Positions 8,602 through 17,789 of a stretch of DNA of 64,000 nucleotides are shown here, piece by piece (position 1 is the first letter of the stretch; every line of letters starts with the position of its first letter). The translations under genes and the position numbers were made by a program. Under the pieces are notes generated by a model. The model was not told the origin of the DNA, did no database searches, and worked only from the letters and a program-made list of their open reading frames with translations. This DNA is from Pelagibacteraceae bacterium AG-325-E13 (GTDB taxonomy: Bacteria > Pseudomonadota > Alphaproteobacteria > Pelagibacterales > Pelagibacteraceae), in the NCBI GenBank assembly GCA_003282965.1, contig QBYF01000002.1, forward strand, positions 58,015 to 122,014, read 5' to 3'.

Positions 8602-10209
8602 TTATGAATTCAATATCATGTCCGCAGCCTTTTCGGCAATCATTATAGTAGGTGCATTTGTATTACCCGAAGTGATATTTGGCATGATTGATGCATCTAT
8701 AACTCTTAAATTTTCTATCCCTCTAACTTTTAGTTTTTCATCCACAACTGAGTCTTCTCCATTTCCCATTTTACAGGTTCCAACAGGATGAAAAATTGTT
8801 TGAGTATGTTCACTTCCAGCTTGAACTAATTCATTATCATCCGTAATATGAGCTCCTGGTCTATATTCTTCTGGTTCATATTTTTTGAATGCATTTGTTT
8901 CTAGCATTATCTTTCTTACAATCTTTAAACTTTTTGCAGCAACATCTCTGTCTTCTTGAGTAGATAAATAGTTCATTTTGATCTTTGGATTATCCCTGCT
9001 GTCATTACTTGTAATATTTATTTCACCTCTGCTAGTAGGTCGAATGTTTGCAATAGTTGGTGTAATTCCATCAAAGTTATGCATTTTAGTTGCACCTAAA
9101 ATATCTGTGCTAATTGGTTGAACATGAAATTGTAAATTTGGAGTAGCTCTAGAAGGGTCACTTTTTAGAAAACCACAAACTTGGCTAGCACCCATGGTCA
9201 TTGGGCCGCTTTGATTAAATATATATTCTAATCCAATAAGTAAATTTCCAAATAAACTATTAATCTTACCATTAAGAGATTTTAAGTTTTTAACTTTATA
9301 AACTGGTCTAAACATCAAATGATCCTGTAAATTTCTGCCAACTCCAACCAATTCATGGACTATTGATATTCCATGAGTTTTTAATTTTTTTGAATCTCCT
9401 ATACCAGACACTTGCAGAATGTGAGGTGAACCAATAGACCCAGCTGAAAGTAATATTTCTTTATTCGCTTTTATTGTTTTTAATTTTCCATTGTCGTAAA
9501 AATTTACGCTTATTGCTTTCCTCTTTAAGAAATTGATTTTTTGAACATGAGCATTAACTATTATTTTTAAGTTTGATCTTTTTTTTACAGGATTTAAATA
9601 TCCTTTAGCAGCACTACAACGTAGTTTTAATAGCTTTTGACGAGTTGTAGTAAATTGAAAGTAACCTACTCCAAAATTATCTCCTTTATTAAAATCATTT
9701 GTTCTAGGAATACCAAATTCTTCAGCAGCATTTTGAAATTCTTCAAGCATTTTTAAATCGATTTTTTTATTTGTAACACTTATAGGTCCTTCATCGTTAT
9801 GAAATTCATTTTTTCCTAATTCATTATTTTCTGACTTTAAAAAGTATGGAAGAACATCATTCCAACTCCAACCTGTATTTCCTTGCTGTCTCCAATTGTC
9901 ATAGTCATTACTTTGACCTCTTATCCATAACAATCCATTTATAGAAGAGCTTCCTCCTAGAGTTTTTCCTCTTGGATATCTAATAGATCTGTTATTCATC
10001 GTTTCATCTTTTTCTGTATGAAAACACCAGTCTACTTTTGGATTATGCATTGTCTTGTAATAACCCACTGGAATATGTATCCAAGGATATGTGTCTTTAC
10101 CTCCAGCCTCTAATAAAAGAACCTTGTTGTTTCTATCAGCCGTTAAACGATTAGCTAAAACGCAGCCAGCAGATCCAGCGCCAATAATTATGTAATCAAA
10201 CTCTTCCAT
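8602..10209 (-). CDS. GMC-family FAD oxidoreductase (choline-dehydrogenase-like; candidate isethionate dehydrogenase)
   Basis: A 535-residue flavoprotein with the N-terminal FAD motif [13 protein letters not shown], the GMC signatures [18 protein letters not shown] and [13 protein letters not shown], and the C-terminal HPVGTCKMG followed by [14 protein letters not shown]. Generic annotation would be choline dehydrogenase. No betaine aldehyde dehydrogenase lies nearby. As I recall, IseJ, the isethionate dehydrogenase that feeds sulfoacetaldehyde to Xsc, belongs to this superfamily. Placement between xsc and a sulfonate-type TRAP operon makes IseJ activity a reasonable hypothesis. It is divergent from dctP. 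Confidence 0.88.
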   Translation of the reverse strand: MEEFDYIIIGAGSAGCVLANRLTADRNNKVLLLEAGGKDTYPWIHIPVGYYKTMHNPKVDWCFHTEKDETMNNRSIRYPRGKTLGGSSSINGLLWIRGQSNDYDNWRQQGNTGWSWNDVLPYFLKSENNELGKNEFHNDEGPISVTNKKIDLKMLEEFQNAAEEFGIPRTNDFNKGDNFGVGYFQFTTTRQKLLKLRCSAAKGYLNPVKKRSNLKIIVNAHVQKINFLKRKAISVNFYDNGKLKTIKANKEILLSAGSIGSPHILQVSGIGDSKKLKTHGISIVHELVGVGRNLQDHLMFRPVYKVKNLKSLNGKINSLFGNLLIGLEYIFNQSGPMTMGASQVCGFLKSDPSRATPNLQFHVQPISTDILGATKMHNFDGITPTIANIRPTSRGEINITSNDSRDNPKIKMNYLSTQEDRDVAAKSLKIVRKIMLETNAFKKYEPEEYRPGAHITDDNELVQAGSEHTQTIFHPVGTCKMGNGEDSVVDEKLKVRGIENLRVIDASIMPNITSGNTNAPTIMIAEKAADMILNS

Positions 10210-10333
10210 GCTAAAACATATCTTATAGGCGAGAAATTAAATAAATACTACCTGAATAATACAACCTGTGGTTTATGGACTTTTAATTTTATAACGGGTT
10301 TAATTCTTTTTTTATTAAACAAACGGGGGAATA
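10210..10333. promoter_or_regulatory. Divergent GMC / TRAP operon promoter region
   Basis: This is the 124-base region between the divergent GMC gene and the TRAP binding-protein gene. It ends in a strong purine-rich ribosome binding site (ACGGGGGAATA) before the dctP ATG, fitting high expression of a solute-binding protein. A TTTTATAACG block about 35 bases upstream of the start is -10-like. No clear operator was seen. Confidence 0.4.
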
Positions 10334-11428
10334 ATGAAAAAATTATTAACTGTTGTTTTTAGTTTAGTTGCATTTATTGGATTTTCAATATCTTCAGCAA
10401 ACGCAAAAACATTAAAATGCCAAACTGTTATCAGTGCAAAGGCTGACGAAGTTAAAATGTTAAAAGACTTCGGAAACGATGTAACTGCATTAACAAATGG
10501 TTCAATTAAGTTTGAAATTATGCCAGCAGGTACTGTTGTAGGAGTTAAAGAAACATTAGATGCAGTTGACAAAGGACTGATCGATTGTGGATTTGCTTGG
10601 ACGCATTACTGGTCTGGTGAACACCCAGCAGCTATGTTATTTGGTTCGCCAGTAGCAGGTGCAGGTGTTGGTATCGACAACATAGCGTTCCTATCTTGGT
10701 TCCAATATGGTGGTGGTAAACAATTATATGACCAACTATGGAAAGAAATGGGAAGAAATATTAAAGGTTTTATGCTTCAACCAGTAGGCCCAGAGGCTTT
10801 AGGTTGGTTTAAAGAGCCTATTAATAGCATGGCTGACTTTAGAAAGTATAGATTTAGAACTCCTCCAGGAATTCCAGGTCAAACTTATAAAGATATCGGT
10901 GTAGCTTCTGTAGCAATGGGTGGTGGAGATATTCTACCAGCTCTTGAAAAAGGAACTATCGATGCAGCTGAATGGTGTTGTCCAAAACCGGACAGTGTAT
11001 TTGGTTTCCAAAAAGTTCTTAAGCACTACTACCTACAAGGTTTACACCAAGTAGTGGTAAATGCTGATCTTTACGTAAATGGAGACGTTTACAAAAAAAT
11101 GACTAAGCTTGAGAAAAAAGCTATGGAAGTAGCAGCGAATGCATCATTAAGTAAAGCTATGAGTTATAGGATTTACGAAAACGGTAAAGCGCTAGCGGAT
11201 TTAACTCAAAATCATGGTGTAATATTACACGATACACCTGCTGATTATTTCCCAGCTTACATGGCAGCAGCTAAGAAAAGTTTAGAAACTAATGCAGCGA
11301 AAAATAAATTCTTTGCAAAAGTTTGGAACTCACAAAAGAAATTTGCTGATATTGCAGTGCCTTTCTGGAGTGGAGCTCAAATGTCTAATGCTAAGCTAGG
11401 AATGGCTCACGCAGCGACATTAAAATAG
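10334..11428 (+). CDS. TRAP transporter solute-binding protein, DctP type (probable DHPS uptake)
   Basis: A 364-residue periplasmic binding protein with a signal peptide (LLTVVFSLVAFIGFSISSANA) and the DctP fold. The segment FRKYRFRTPPGIPGQ near residue 175, with the conserved Arg that binds the substrate carboxylate or sulfonate, is visible, as is the ALEKGTIDAAEW segment typical of the family. It is followed by a strong intrinsic terminator and then the two membrane subunits and an HpsN-like gene. This order matches the HpsKLM transporter for DHPS; isethionate TRAP systems are the main alternative. Confidence 0.9.
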   Translation: MKKLLTVVFSLVAFIGFSISSANAKTLKCQTVISAKADEVKMLKDFGNDVTALTNGSIKFEIMPAGTVVGVKETLDAVDKGLIDCGFAWTHYWSGEHPAAMLFGSPVAGAGVGIDNIAFLSWFQYGGGKQLYDQLWKEMGRNIKGFMLQPVGPEALGWFKEPINSMADFRKYRFRTPPGIPGQTYKDIGVASVAMGGGDILPALEKGTIDAAEWCCPKPDSVFGFQKVLKHYYLQGLHQVVVNADLYVNGDVYKKMTKLEKKAMEVAANASLSKAMSYRIYENGKALADLTQNHGVILHDTPADYFPAYMAAAKKSLETNAAKNKFFAKVWNSQKKFADIAVPFWSGAQMSNAKLGMAHAATLK

Positions 11429-11445
11429 TCATAAGAATAGATTAC

Positions 11446-11484
11446 AATAAAGCGGATCATTTACTTGATCCGCTTTATTTTTTT
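11446..11484 (+). terminator. Intrinsic terminator inside the TRAP operon
   Basis: A perfect 14-bp inverted repeat (AATAAAGCGGATCA / TGATCCGCTTTATT) with a 6-base TTTACT loop runs straight into a T tract. It lies 18 bases after the binding-protein stop and 18 bases before the DctQ start. It should end most transcripts after the binding protein and let a minority read into the permease genes. Confidence 0.88.
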
Positions 11485-11501
11485 AAGTAAAAAAGGAGAT
11501 A

Positions 11502-12107
11502 ATGCCTTCAAGAACAAAATTAGATAAATCTGATGAAATGATTGCCGAAAGACGGCAGGGCACAGGTAAAATGCCAAAAGACATGCCTAAATGGATGTCA
11601 TCAACGATCACAAATATTGATAAATGGAGTAGACGGATTGGTAATGTAGTTTGTTGGATTACAATGCCTTTGATGATTGCTATGGTGTACGAAGTTTTAG
11701 CAAGAAAATTATTTTTAGCACCAACAATGTGGGCTTATGATATGAGCAGATTTCTTTATGGTGCTTTATTTATGTTAGGTGCTGGATATGCTCTTTCAAG
11801 AGGAGTTCATATTAGAGCAGATTTTTTATATAGAAATTTTAAGGTAAGAACACAAGGTCTTATAGATTTTTGGTTATATTTATTATTTTATTTTCCGGGA
11901 TTGCTTTTCTTTTTTTATATGACCACAGGCTTTGTATTAGAGTCTATTAAAAGAGGAGAAAGAGGAATGGACACAGCTTGGATGCCTTTTATGTGGCCCA
12001 TCAAAGCTTGTTTATGGTTTGGAATTTTGTTTTTGTTAATTCAAGGAATATCAGAAGTTTTAAAAAGTTATTATGCGGCTAAAAAAGGAAAATGGCCTGA
12101 CGCATGA
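11502..12107 (+). CDS. TRAP transporter small permease, DctQ type
   Basis: A 201-residue four-helix membrane protein, the small TRAP subunit that bridges the binding protein and DctM. Hydrophobic segments lie near residues 47-65, 82-100, 123-147 and 165-185, preceded by a charged cytoplasmic N-terminal stretch of about 40 residues. The LSRGVHIRADFLY motif is characteristic of DctQ. A perfect AAGGAG ribosome binding site lies a few bases before the ATG. It overlaps dctM by four bases (ATGA), indicating translational coupling. Confidence 0.92.
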   Translation: MPSRTKLDKSDEMIAERRQGTGKMPKDMPKWMSSTITNIDKWSRRIGNVVCWITMPLMIAMVYEVLARKLFLAPTMWAYDMSRFLYGALFMLGAGYALSRGVHIRADFLYRNFKVRTQGLIDFWLYLLFYFPGLLFFFYMTTGFVLESIKRGERGMDTAWMPFMWPIKACLWFGILFLLIQGISEVLKSYYAAKKGKWPDA

Positions 12108-13438
12108 TAGCAGAATTTATTAATCCAGCTACACTAGGCTTTATTTTAATTGCAGTAATGTTATTTGCAATTTTTATTGGTTTTCCAATTTCATTCACTT
12201 TAATTTTTTTAGGATTTGTATTTGGTTATTTAGGTTTTGGTAAGCTTGTTTTTTATTTAATGACCTTACAGTTTTCTATGGTCATGACTGAGCAAGCACT
12301 GGCGGCAGTCCCACTGTTCGTCTTTATGGGTATTATGATGGAAAATGCAGGTTTAATGGAAAGATTATTTTCATCTGTTCAATTAATGTTATCTAGAGTT
12401 CGAGGGGCTTTATTCTATGCAGTGCTCTTCGTTTCAGTAATATTTGCAGCTGCAACAGGTATAGTAGGTGCATCAGTTACTATTCTTGGAATTATGGCTG
12501 CAAAATCAATGAACAAATCTGGTTATGACGTAAGATTGGCAGCAGGAACAATTACAGCAGGTGGAACTTTAGGGATATTAATTCCACCAAGCATCATGTT
12601 AGTTGTCATGGGTCCAATTATGGAAATACCAGTAACAGATTTATTTGCTGCTGCAATAATACCTGGAATAATGTTGGCTCTTTTATATGCTGCGTACGTA
12701 ACTATAAGGTGCGCTTTAAATCCAAAATTAGGTCCTGTTCTTCCGGTAGAAGACAGAGCAACAAGCATGGTAGAAGTCTTTAAAGAGTTTCTAATTGGAC
12801 TATTGCCCCCAGCACTTTTGGTTTTTGCAGCTCTTGGAAGTATTTTATTTGGATACGCAACACCCACAGAAGCTGCAGGATGTGGCGCTGTAGGCTCTTT
12901 GCTTTTAGCATTAGCTTATAGAAAATTAACGCTACCAAAATTACAAGAAGCTTTAGTCAAAACTTTAGAGATATCAGCTTTAATCATGGTGCTTGTAGCA
13001 GCTTCAAACTTCTTTGGATCGGTGTTTTCAAGACTGGGAACTCCAATGGTTTTAACTGAATTTTTATTACAGCTTGAAATGAACAGATATATTATTTTAG
13101 GAATTGTTCTTGCAATGATTTTTCTTTTAGGTTGGCCCTTAGAATGGGTTCCTATAGTATTAATCATAATTCCTATCATCTTACCTTTAATAGAGGAGTT
13201 AGGTTTTAATTTAACTTGGTTTGCTATTTTGGTTGCTGTTAATTTACAAACCGCCTGGCTGTCTCCGCCTGTGGCACTTTCAGCCTATTTCTTAAAAGGA
13301 GTAGTTCCAGAATGGGATTTAAAAGATATTTATGTAGGTATGATGCAATTTATGGTATTGCAAGTTATAGGATTAATATTAATAGTTATTTTTCCACAAA
13401 TAGCATTGTGGTTACCAACGGTACTTTATGGCAATTAA
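12104..13438 (+). CDS. TRAP transporter large permease, DctM type
   Basis: A 444-residue protein with roughly a dozen membrane segments, the ion-coupled translocation subunit of the TRAP system. Family blocks visible include AVPLFVFMGIMMENAGL, GTLGILIPPSIMLVV and the C-terminal NLQTAWLSPPVALSAYFLKG. The two inverted halves expected for DctM are present, so it is full length. It overlaps the downstream HpsN-like gene by 11 bases, tying transport and the first oxidation step together. Confidence 0.93.
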   Translation: MIAEFINPATLGFILIAVMLFAIFIGFPISFTLIFLGFVFGYLGFGKLVFYLMTLQFSMVMTEQALAAVPLFVFMGIMMENAGLMERLFSSVQLMLSRVRGALFYAVLFVSVIFAAATGIVGASVTILGIMAAKSMNKSGYDVRLAAGTITAGGTLGILIPPSIMLVVMGPIMEIPVTDLFAAAIIPGIMLALLYAAYVTIRCALNPKLGPVLPVEDRATSMVEVFKEFLIGLLPPALLVFAALGSILFGYATPTEAAGCGAVGSLLLALAYRKLTLPKLQEALVKTLEISALIMVLVAASNFFGSVFSRLGTPMVLTEFLLQLEMNRYIILGIVLAMIFLLGWPLEWVPIVLIIIPIILPLIEELGFNLTWFAILVAVNLQTAWLSPPVALSAYFLKGVVPEWDLKDIYVGMMQFMVLQVIGLILIVIFPQIALWLPTVLYGN

Positions 13439-14714
13439 ATATATAAAAAAAGCAGCTAAAACTCCAGAGACGGACGATCATAAAACACAGGCAGCTGTTC
13501 AGGATATTCTTAATGACATTGCAAAAAGAAAAGAAATTGCGCTTAAAGAACTAAATAAAAAATTTGATAAGTATGATGGGGAAGTAATTGTTTCAAAAGA
13601 GAAGGTAGAAGAAGCGATCAAGAAAGTTGATCAAAAAACTAAAGATGATGTAAAATTCGCACACGAAAGAATTAAAAAATTTGCTGAACACCAATTAAAA
13701 AGTATGAACAACGGGTTTGAAGTTGAACTATCGAAAGGATTGTTTGCAGGACAAAGATTAATTCCAGTAGATACAGCAGGATGTTATATTCCGGGGGGAA
13801 GATATGCGCATATTTCTTCTGCAGTAATGGCCATAACTCCTGCCAAAGTAGCCGGTGTAAAAACTATTATCTGCGCCAGTCCTCCCAAAGATAAAGATGG
13901 TGCCAACCCTGGAATAATTTTTGCTGCCAATCATTGTGGAGCAGATGTAATAATGAACTTAGGTGGAGTAGCTGCCATAGGTTCAATGACACATGGATGT
14001 TTTAAAAACCCCCCAGTAGATTTTTTAGTTGGAGCAGGGAATCAATATGTAGCTGAAGCTAAAAGAATTGTTTATGGAAAGGTTGGAATAGATCAATTTG
14101 CAGGACCAACAGAAATTGCCATTATTGCTGATAAGTCTGCGGATAAAGAAATTGTTGCAGTAGATTTAGTAGGTCAGTTAGAACATGGATATAATTCTCC
14201 AGGATGGTTATTTACAACAGACAAATCATTGGCAGATTTTACAATGAAAAGAGTTCCAGAATTAATTAACGAACTACCTGAATTAGCAAAAGTAAATGCA
14301 ACAGCGGCATGGAAAGATTATGGTGAAGTAATTCTATGCGATACTAATGAGGAAATGGCAGAAGTTAGTGATAAGTATGCCTCTGAACACTTAGAAGTCC
14401 ATGCAGAAAATTTAGATTGGTGGCTAGAAAGATTAAGAAATTATGGATCTTTATTTTTAGGAGAAGAAACAACAGTTGCTTATGGTGATAAATGTTCAGG
14501 AACAAATCACATTCTTCCAACAAAAGGTGGTGGAAGATATACGGGCGGCTTGTTTGTAGGAAAATTTATCAAAACTTTAACTTTTCAAAGAATGACAAAA
14601 GAAGCCACTGAAGTTGTTGGGGCAACAGCTGCAAGATTGGGAAGAGCTGAGGGTATGGAAGCTCATGCTAGAACCGCAGATGTTAGATTAAGAAAATACG
14701 GCTTTTCGAATTAA
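13428..14714 (+). CDS. hpsN: Histidinol-dehydrogenase-family sulfopropanediol 3-dehydrogenase (HpsN-like)
   Basis: A 428-residue member of the HisD family. The shared core is clear: VDTAGCYIPGGRYAHISSAVM near residue 110, the FAGPTEIAI block, SEHLEV with the catalytic Glu-His pair, and SGTNHILPT. At the histidine-biosynthesis position it reads GQLEHGYNSPGW rather than the QAEHD of true HisD. No other his genes are nearby. In characterised bacteria HpsN oxidises DHPS to (R)-sulfolactate with NAD. Here it directly follows a TRAP transporter and lies within 10 kb of suyAB, which would use the product. True histidinol dehydrogenase is the unlikely alternative. Confidence 0.86.
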   Translation: MAIKYIKKAAKTPETDDHKTQAAVQDILNDIAKRKEIALKELNKKFDKYDGEVIVSKEKVEEAIKKVDQKTKDDVKFAHERIKKFAEHQLKSMNNGFEVELSKGLFAGQRLIPVDTAGCYIPGGRYAHISSAVMAITPAKVAGVKTIICASPPKDKDGANPGIIFAANHCGADVIMNLGGVAAIGSMTHGCFKNPPVDFLVGAGNQYVAEAKRIVYGKVGIDQFAGPTEIAIIADKSADKEIVAVDLVGQLEHGYNSPGWLFTTDKSLADFTMKRVPELINELPELAKVNATAAWKDYGEVILCDTNEEMAEVSDKYASEHLEVHAENLDWWLERLRNYGSLFLGEETTVAYGDKCSGTNHILPTKGGGRYTGGLFVGKFIKTLTFQRMTKEATEVVGATAARLGRAEGMEAHARTADVRLRKYGFSN

Positions 14715-15718
14715 TGCAAGCACTAGTTTATACTGGTACTAACAAAATAGATTTCAGAGAAGAAAAAGATCCAATTGCAAAATCAGGTGAGACTTTAGTA
14801 AAAGTAAAAGCTTCAGGTATCTGTGGCTCAGATATGCATGCCTTCCATGGCAATGATGAAAGAAGAGTACCACCGTTAATATTAGGTCATGAGGTAAGCG
14901 GAACTAGTTTAGACGGTAAATTTAAAAATAAAGATGTAGTTATAAATCCTTTAATTAGTTGCGAGAAATGTGATTATTGTAAAAATGAAAGAGAACATTT
15001 ATGTCCCAAAAGAACAATGATAGGGATGAGTACACCAATAAAAAGGGAAGGTGGATTGGCAGAACTAGTATCTGTACCAGAAAAAAATATTTTTGAAGTT
15101 CCAAAAAAACTAAGCATTAAAGAAGCAGCTTTAGCTGAACCGGCTGCTGTAGCATTACATGCGGTTTTATTAGCTGAGCAAAATTTAAAAAAACCTCTGT
15201 CAGAGTGTAAGATTTTAATCCAAGGAGCTGGGGCTATAGGTTTATTATGTGGTTTAGTTTTAAATAAAGAAAAAAAATCTACAGATATAATTATGTCAGA
15301 TCCAAATAAAAAGAGATTAGATGAGTGTGCTAAATATCTAAAAGCAAATTTTGTATCTCCAAATGATAAATCAATTAAAGAAAATAACTTTGACTTAATT
15401 TTAGAGTCTGTCGGTTTAGAGGTTACACGTCATCAAGCAATAAAATCAATCGCACCAGGTGGCACAATCTTACATATAGGTTTAACACAACCTTCAGGGA
15501 CTTTTGATTTTAAAAAACTAACAATTCAAGAAATTACTCTAGTGGGAACTTATTGTTATACGAATAAAGATTTTCAAAAGACACTAGAAATTCTAACAGA
15601 AAAGAAACTAGGTGATCTAGGATGGATTGAATATAGAGATCTTAAAAAGGGTTCTGAAGCATTTAATGAGATTCATAATGGTACTTGCGTAGCTCCAAAG
15701 ATAATTCTTATACCTTAA
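14714..15718 (+). CDS. Zinc-dependent alcohol dehydrogenase (MDR), possible HpsO/HpsP-type enzyme
   Basis: A 334-residue medium-chain dehydrogenase. Catalytic zinc ligands are visible in GICGSDMHAFHG and GHEVSG. Structural zinc Cys residues lie in CEKCDYCKNEREHLC, and the Rossmann motif in GAGAIGLLCG. It starts on the last base of the HpsN-like stop codon (TAATG), so it is the fifth gene of the TRAP operon. In DHPS degraders two extra dehydrogenases, HpsO and HpsP, interconvert DHPS enantiomers; this is a good candidate for one of them. Threonine or sorbitol dehydrogenase-like activity cannot be excluded from sequence. It shares a 4-base TTAA stop overlap with the convergent GT17 gene. Confidence 0.87.
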   Translation: MQALVYTGTNKIDFREEKDPIAKSGETLVKVKASGICGSDMHAFHGNDERRVPPLILGHEVSGTSLDGKFKNKDVVINPLISCEKCDYCKNEREHLCPKRTMIGMSTPIKREGGLAELVSVPEKNIFEVPKKLSIKEAALAEPAAVALHAVLLAEQNLKKPLSECKILIQGAGAIGLLCGLVLNKEKKSTDIIMSDPNKKRLDECAKYLKANFVSPNDKSIKENNFDLILESVGLEVTRHQAIKSIAPGGTILHIGLTQPSGTFDFKKLTIQEITLVGTYCYTNKDFQKTLEILTEKKLGDLGWIEYRDLKKGSEAFNEIHNGTCVAPKIILIP

Positions 15719-16593
15719 TTATCTATCCACTCTTTATAATTATTCTTATTATCAACTACGTATTTAGGTAAAAGATTTAAATCATATTTCTTTAATTTAT
15801 AGTCACTTTTCCATTTACTCGTTGAACTTTGATCTGCAAAGTGATCATAAAACATTTCTTTATTTTTAATTTTTTCTCTTATTTTTTCTACTGTTAAACC
15901 ACTTAGTCTAAATTCATCGTGATGACCAAAATTCATAAATTTTTCATACATTTCTTCAGCTGTTTTTAAATTTGTAAAATGCCAACCACCATCTTCAATT
16001 ATATCTAAGTTGATCTGTTTTGTTTCAGAAAAAAGAGTATCTAATCTCCAAAAAGGATACTTTTTTAACTTTATATTTCTAAGCCAAGATAATGATTTTA
16101 ATTTCTTTTTCTTACAAGCTTTGGTTCCAATCCAAAACATTCTGTCGTAAAGTAAATTAAATTTAAAATAAAAAAAAAGTTGTTTGAATAGAATAATGTC
16201 TTTTTGACATTTATTAAACTGGTCCGAACTCAAGTTTGGAATTTCATCATTGTCGCTTAACATAATTAAATCCTCATCTGAAAAATCTTTAAGAGCTTTT
16301 AAGCTTTCATCATAGGAAAGACCTATTCTTTTAAGGCTATTAGATCTTTGCAAGAATGGATCGTTGTTTTCATCAACTATTCCCTCTGGTTCTCGATCAA
16401 TAACAATATAGATAATTTTGTCTTTAAACTTTGAGTAATTACTTATATCAAAATTTAATTTTTTCTTTTTACCGCTGTGAGAGTAAGTGGATTCTGTAAC
16501 AATAAATTTGTCAACTTTATCTTTTAAGACGTTTAATCTTACCTCGTACATCATATGTTCTGAGTAAAAAGATGTGCAATCAACAATTTTCAC
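15715..16593 (-). CDS. Glycosyltransferase family 17 protein
   Basis: A 292-residue GT17-like enzyme (the beta-1,4-N-acetylglucosaminyltransferase III family). The hallmark start KIVDCTSFYSEHMMYEVRLNVL, the VTESTYSHSGKKKKL segment and the acidic LSDNDEIPNL motif are present, and GGWHFTNL lies in the second half. No membrane segment or signal is seen, so it is cytoplasmic. A paralog lies at 22.0-22.9 kb with the same motifs in the same order. Acceptor and donor are unknown; bacterial GT17 proteins usually sit in surface-glycan loci, so its place between sulfonate genes is unusual. Confidence 0.87.
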   Translation of the reverse strand: MKIVDCTSFYSEHMMYEVRLNVLKDKVDKFIVTESTYSHSGKKKKLNFDISNYSKFKDKIIYIVIDREPEGIVDENNDPFLQRSNSLKRIGLSYDESLKALKDFSDEDLIMLSDNDEIPNLSSDQFNKCQKDIILFKQLFFYFKFNLLYDRMFWIGTKACKKKKLKSLSWLRNIKLKKYPFWRLDTLFSETKQINLDIIEDGGWHFTNLKTAEEMYEKFMNFGHHDEFRLSGLTVEKIREKIKNKEMFYDHFADQSSTSKWKSDYKLKKYDLNLLPKYVVDNKNNYKEWIDN

Positions 16594-16705
16594 TAATCAT
16601 TAACCTCTGAGTTGTAGACATTATGCATACCTGAAATAAAATTTTAACATAGCTAATATAAAATTATTTTTAATAAACTACTAGAAAATTCGGAAAGGAA
16701 AACAC

Positions 16706-17086
16706 GTGAAAAAACTTTTTATTATATTAATTTTAACTGCTTTTTCTTCCGCTTATGCTGGCGGACATATAACTAAAAAACAAAAAGTAGAAACTATACA
16801 ATGTCTTGGACATTATAGTGCAACGGCTGTTTTGCCTGCTGATACTATCGAAGTTACAGATATGGAAATGGCTTTAGCTTCAGTTAAAGTAATAAGATCT
16901 TTTCTACAAAAAGAACAAGTTAGTGACGATGAGATGAACAAAGGTATGAATGAGCATGTAGATAAAGTTTATGGAAAACCATTTGATAAAGGTATGAATG
17001 ATAAATGTAATAAATTTATCTATAAACTAATCCCTGGTTCAAAAGAAGAAATAGAAAAATTATCTAGAACTATTTATGGAGGATAA
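16706..17086 (+). CDS. Small secreted two-cysteine protein, copy 1
   Basis: A 126-residue protein with a Sec signal peptide (LFIILILTAFSSAYAGG). The mature part is helical-looking and has two conserved Cys, in IQCLGHYSA and DKCNKFIYKLIPG, able to form a disulfide. The start is GTG, supported by a GGAAAGGAA ribosome binding site at normal distance and by alignment with its neighbour, which starts ATG-AAA-AAA. It is the first of five co-directional small genes. I do not recognise the family. It and the next gene are clear tandem duplicates. Confidence 0.78.
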   Translation: MKKLFIILILTAFSSAYAGGHITKKQKVETIQCLGHYSATAVLPADTIEVTDMEMALASVKVIRSFLQKEQVSDDEMNKGMNEHVDKVYGKPFDKGMNDKCNKFIYKLIPGSKEEIEKLSRTIYGG

Positions 17087-17089
17087 TTT

Positions 17090-17467
17090 ATGAAAAAATT
17101 TTTTATAATACTATTTTTAACAGCGTTTTCCTCAGCTTACGCTGGAGGGCATTTAAGTGAAAAAGACAAAAAAGCTACTCTAAAATGTACAGGACTATAT
17201 TATGCTAACAGCATGATACCTCAGGGTACTTTAGAACTTGATAAGATCGTTTATTCTATTTCGGCAAAGAAATTTTTAACATCATATTTAATAAAAGAGG
17301 GAGTAAAAGAAGATTTTATTAATACAGAACTTAATAAATCTATCGATGAACTTTATGGAAAAGCATATGATGAAAAAAAAACTGGTGAATGTGATAAATA
17401 TATTTACAAATTAATACCAGAAGCTAAAGCGGAAATTGATAAACTGGTGAAATCTGGAATTTATTAA
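17090..17467 (+). CDS. Small secreted two-cysteine protein, copy 2
   Basis: A 125-residue paralog of the preceding gene. The signal peptide is nearly identical (FFIILFLTAFSSAYAGGH), both Cys are in the same places (LKCTGLYYA; GECDKYIYKLIPEAK), and a shared DELYGKAYD / DKVYGKPFD block lies near residue 95. It begins three bases after the stop of copy 1. Outside these blocks the copies have diverged, so this is not a recent duplication. Function is unknown; the periplasm is the likely location. Confidence 0.78.
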   Translation: MKKFFIILFLTAFSSAYAGGHLSEKDKKATLKCTGLYYANSMIPQGTLELDKIVYSISAKKFLTSYLIKEGVKEDFINTELNKSIDELYGKAYDEKKTGECDKYIYKLIPEAKAEIDKLVKSGIY

Positions 17468-17484
17468 ACTAACAGGAGCAAAAC

Positions 17485-17775
17485 ATGATAGTAAAAATAG
17501 AAAGTCCAATTGCAACTTTTGCAAAGTGGAAAGCGATGGTTCACAGCAATTCAGAAAAGATTAAAAAATACGGTATGACATTTCTTTATGCTGGAACTGA
17601 AAAGGATAATGACTCAAAAATTACTACCATTATAAGATTTGATACAATGGATGGTCTTAAAGCTTTTAAGGCTGATGAGGAACTTCATAAAGAAAGAGCA
17701 GCAGCTGGAGTAGTCTTAGAGAAATCCGTTACAACTCTAATGGGTGAAGATCTGTTAGAACAATATAAAGGATAA
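17485..17775 (+). CDS. Small cytoplasmic protein, dimeric alpha/beta-barrel-like
   Basis: A 96-residue protein with no signal or membrane segment. The order of a beta strand (MIVKIES), a helix with a Trp (FAKWKAMVH), a strand, TTIIRFDTMDGLKAF and a second helix is reminiscent of ferredoxin-like monooxygenase/ABM-type dimeric barrels. I cannot confirm the family. It has a good ACAGGAG ribosome binding site and is third in the five-gene operon. No catalytic residues can be assigned. Confidence 0.72.
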   Translation: MIVKIESPIATFAKWKAMVHSNSEKIKKYGMTFLYAGTEKDNDSKITTIIRFDTMDGLKAFKADEELHKERAAAGVVLEKSVTTLMGEDLLEQYKG

Positions 17776-17789
17776 TTAAAAGGATAAAT

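Noticed and set aside
13428-14714. Histidinol dehydrogenase (hisD) for histidine biosynthesis
   Set aside because: The family is right, but the TRAP operon context, lack of other his genes and the GQLEHGYNSP variant at the substrate site favour an HpsN-type dehydrogenase.
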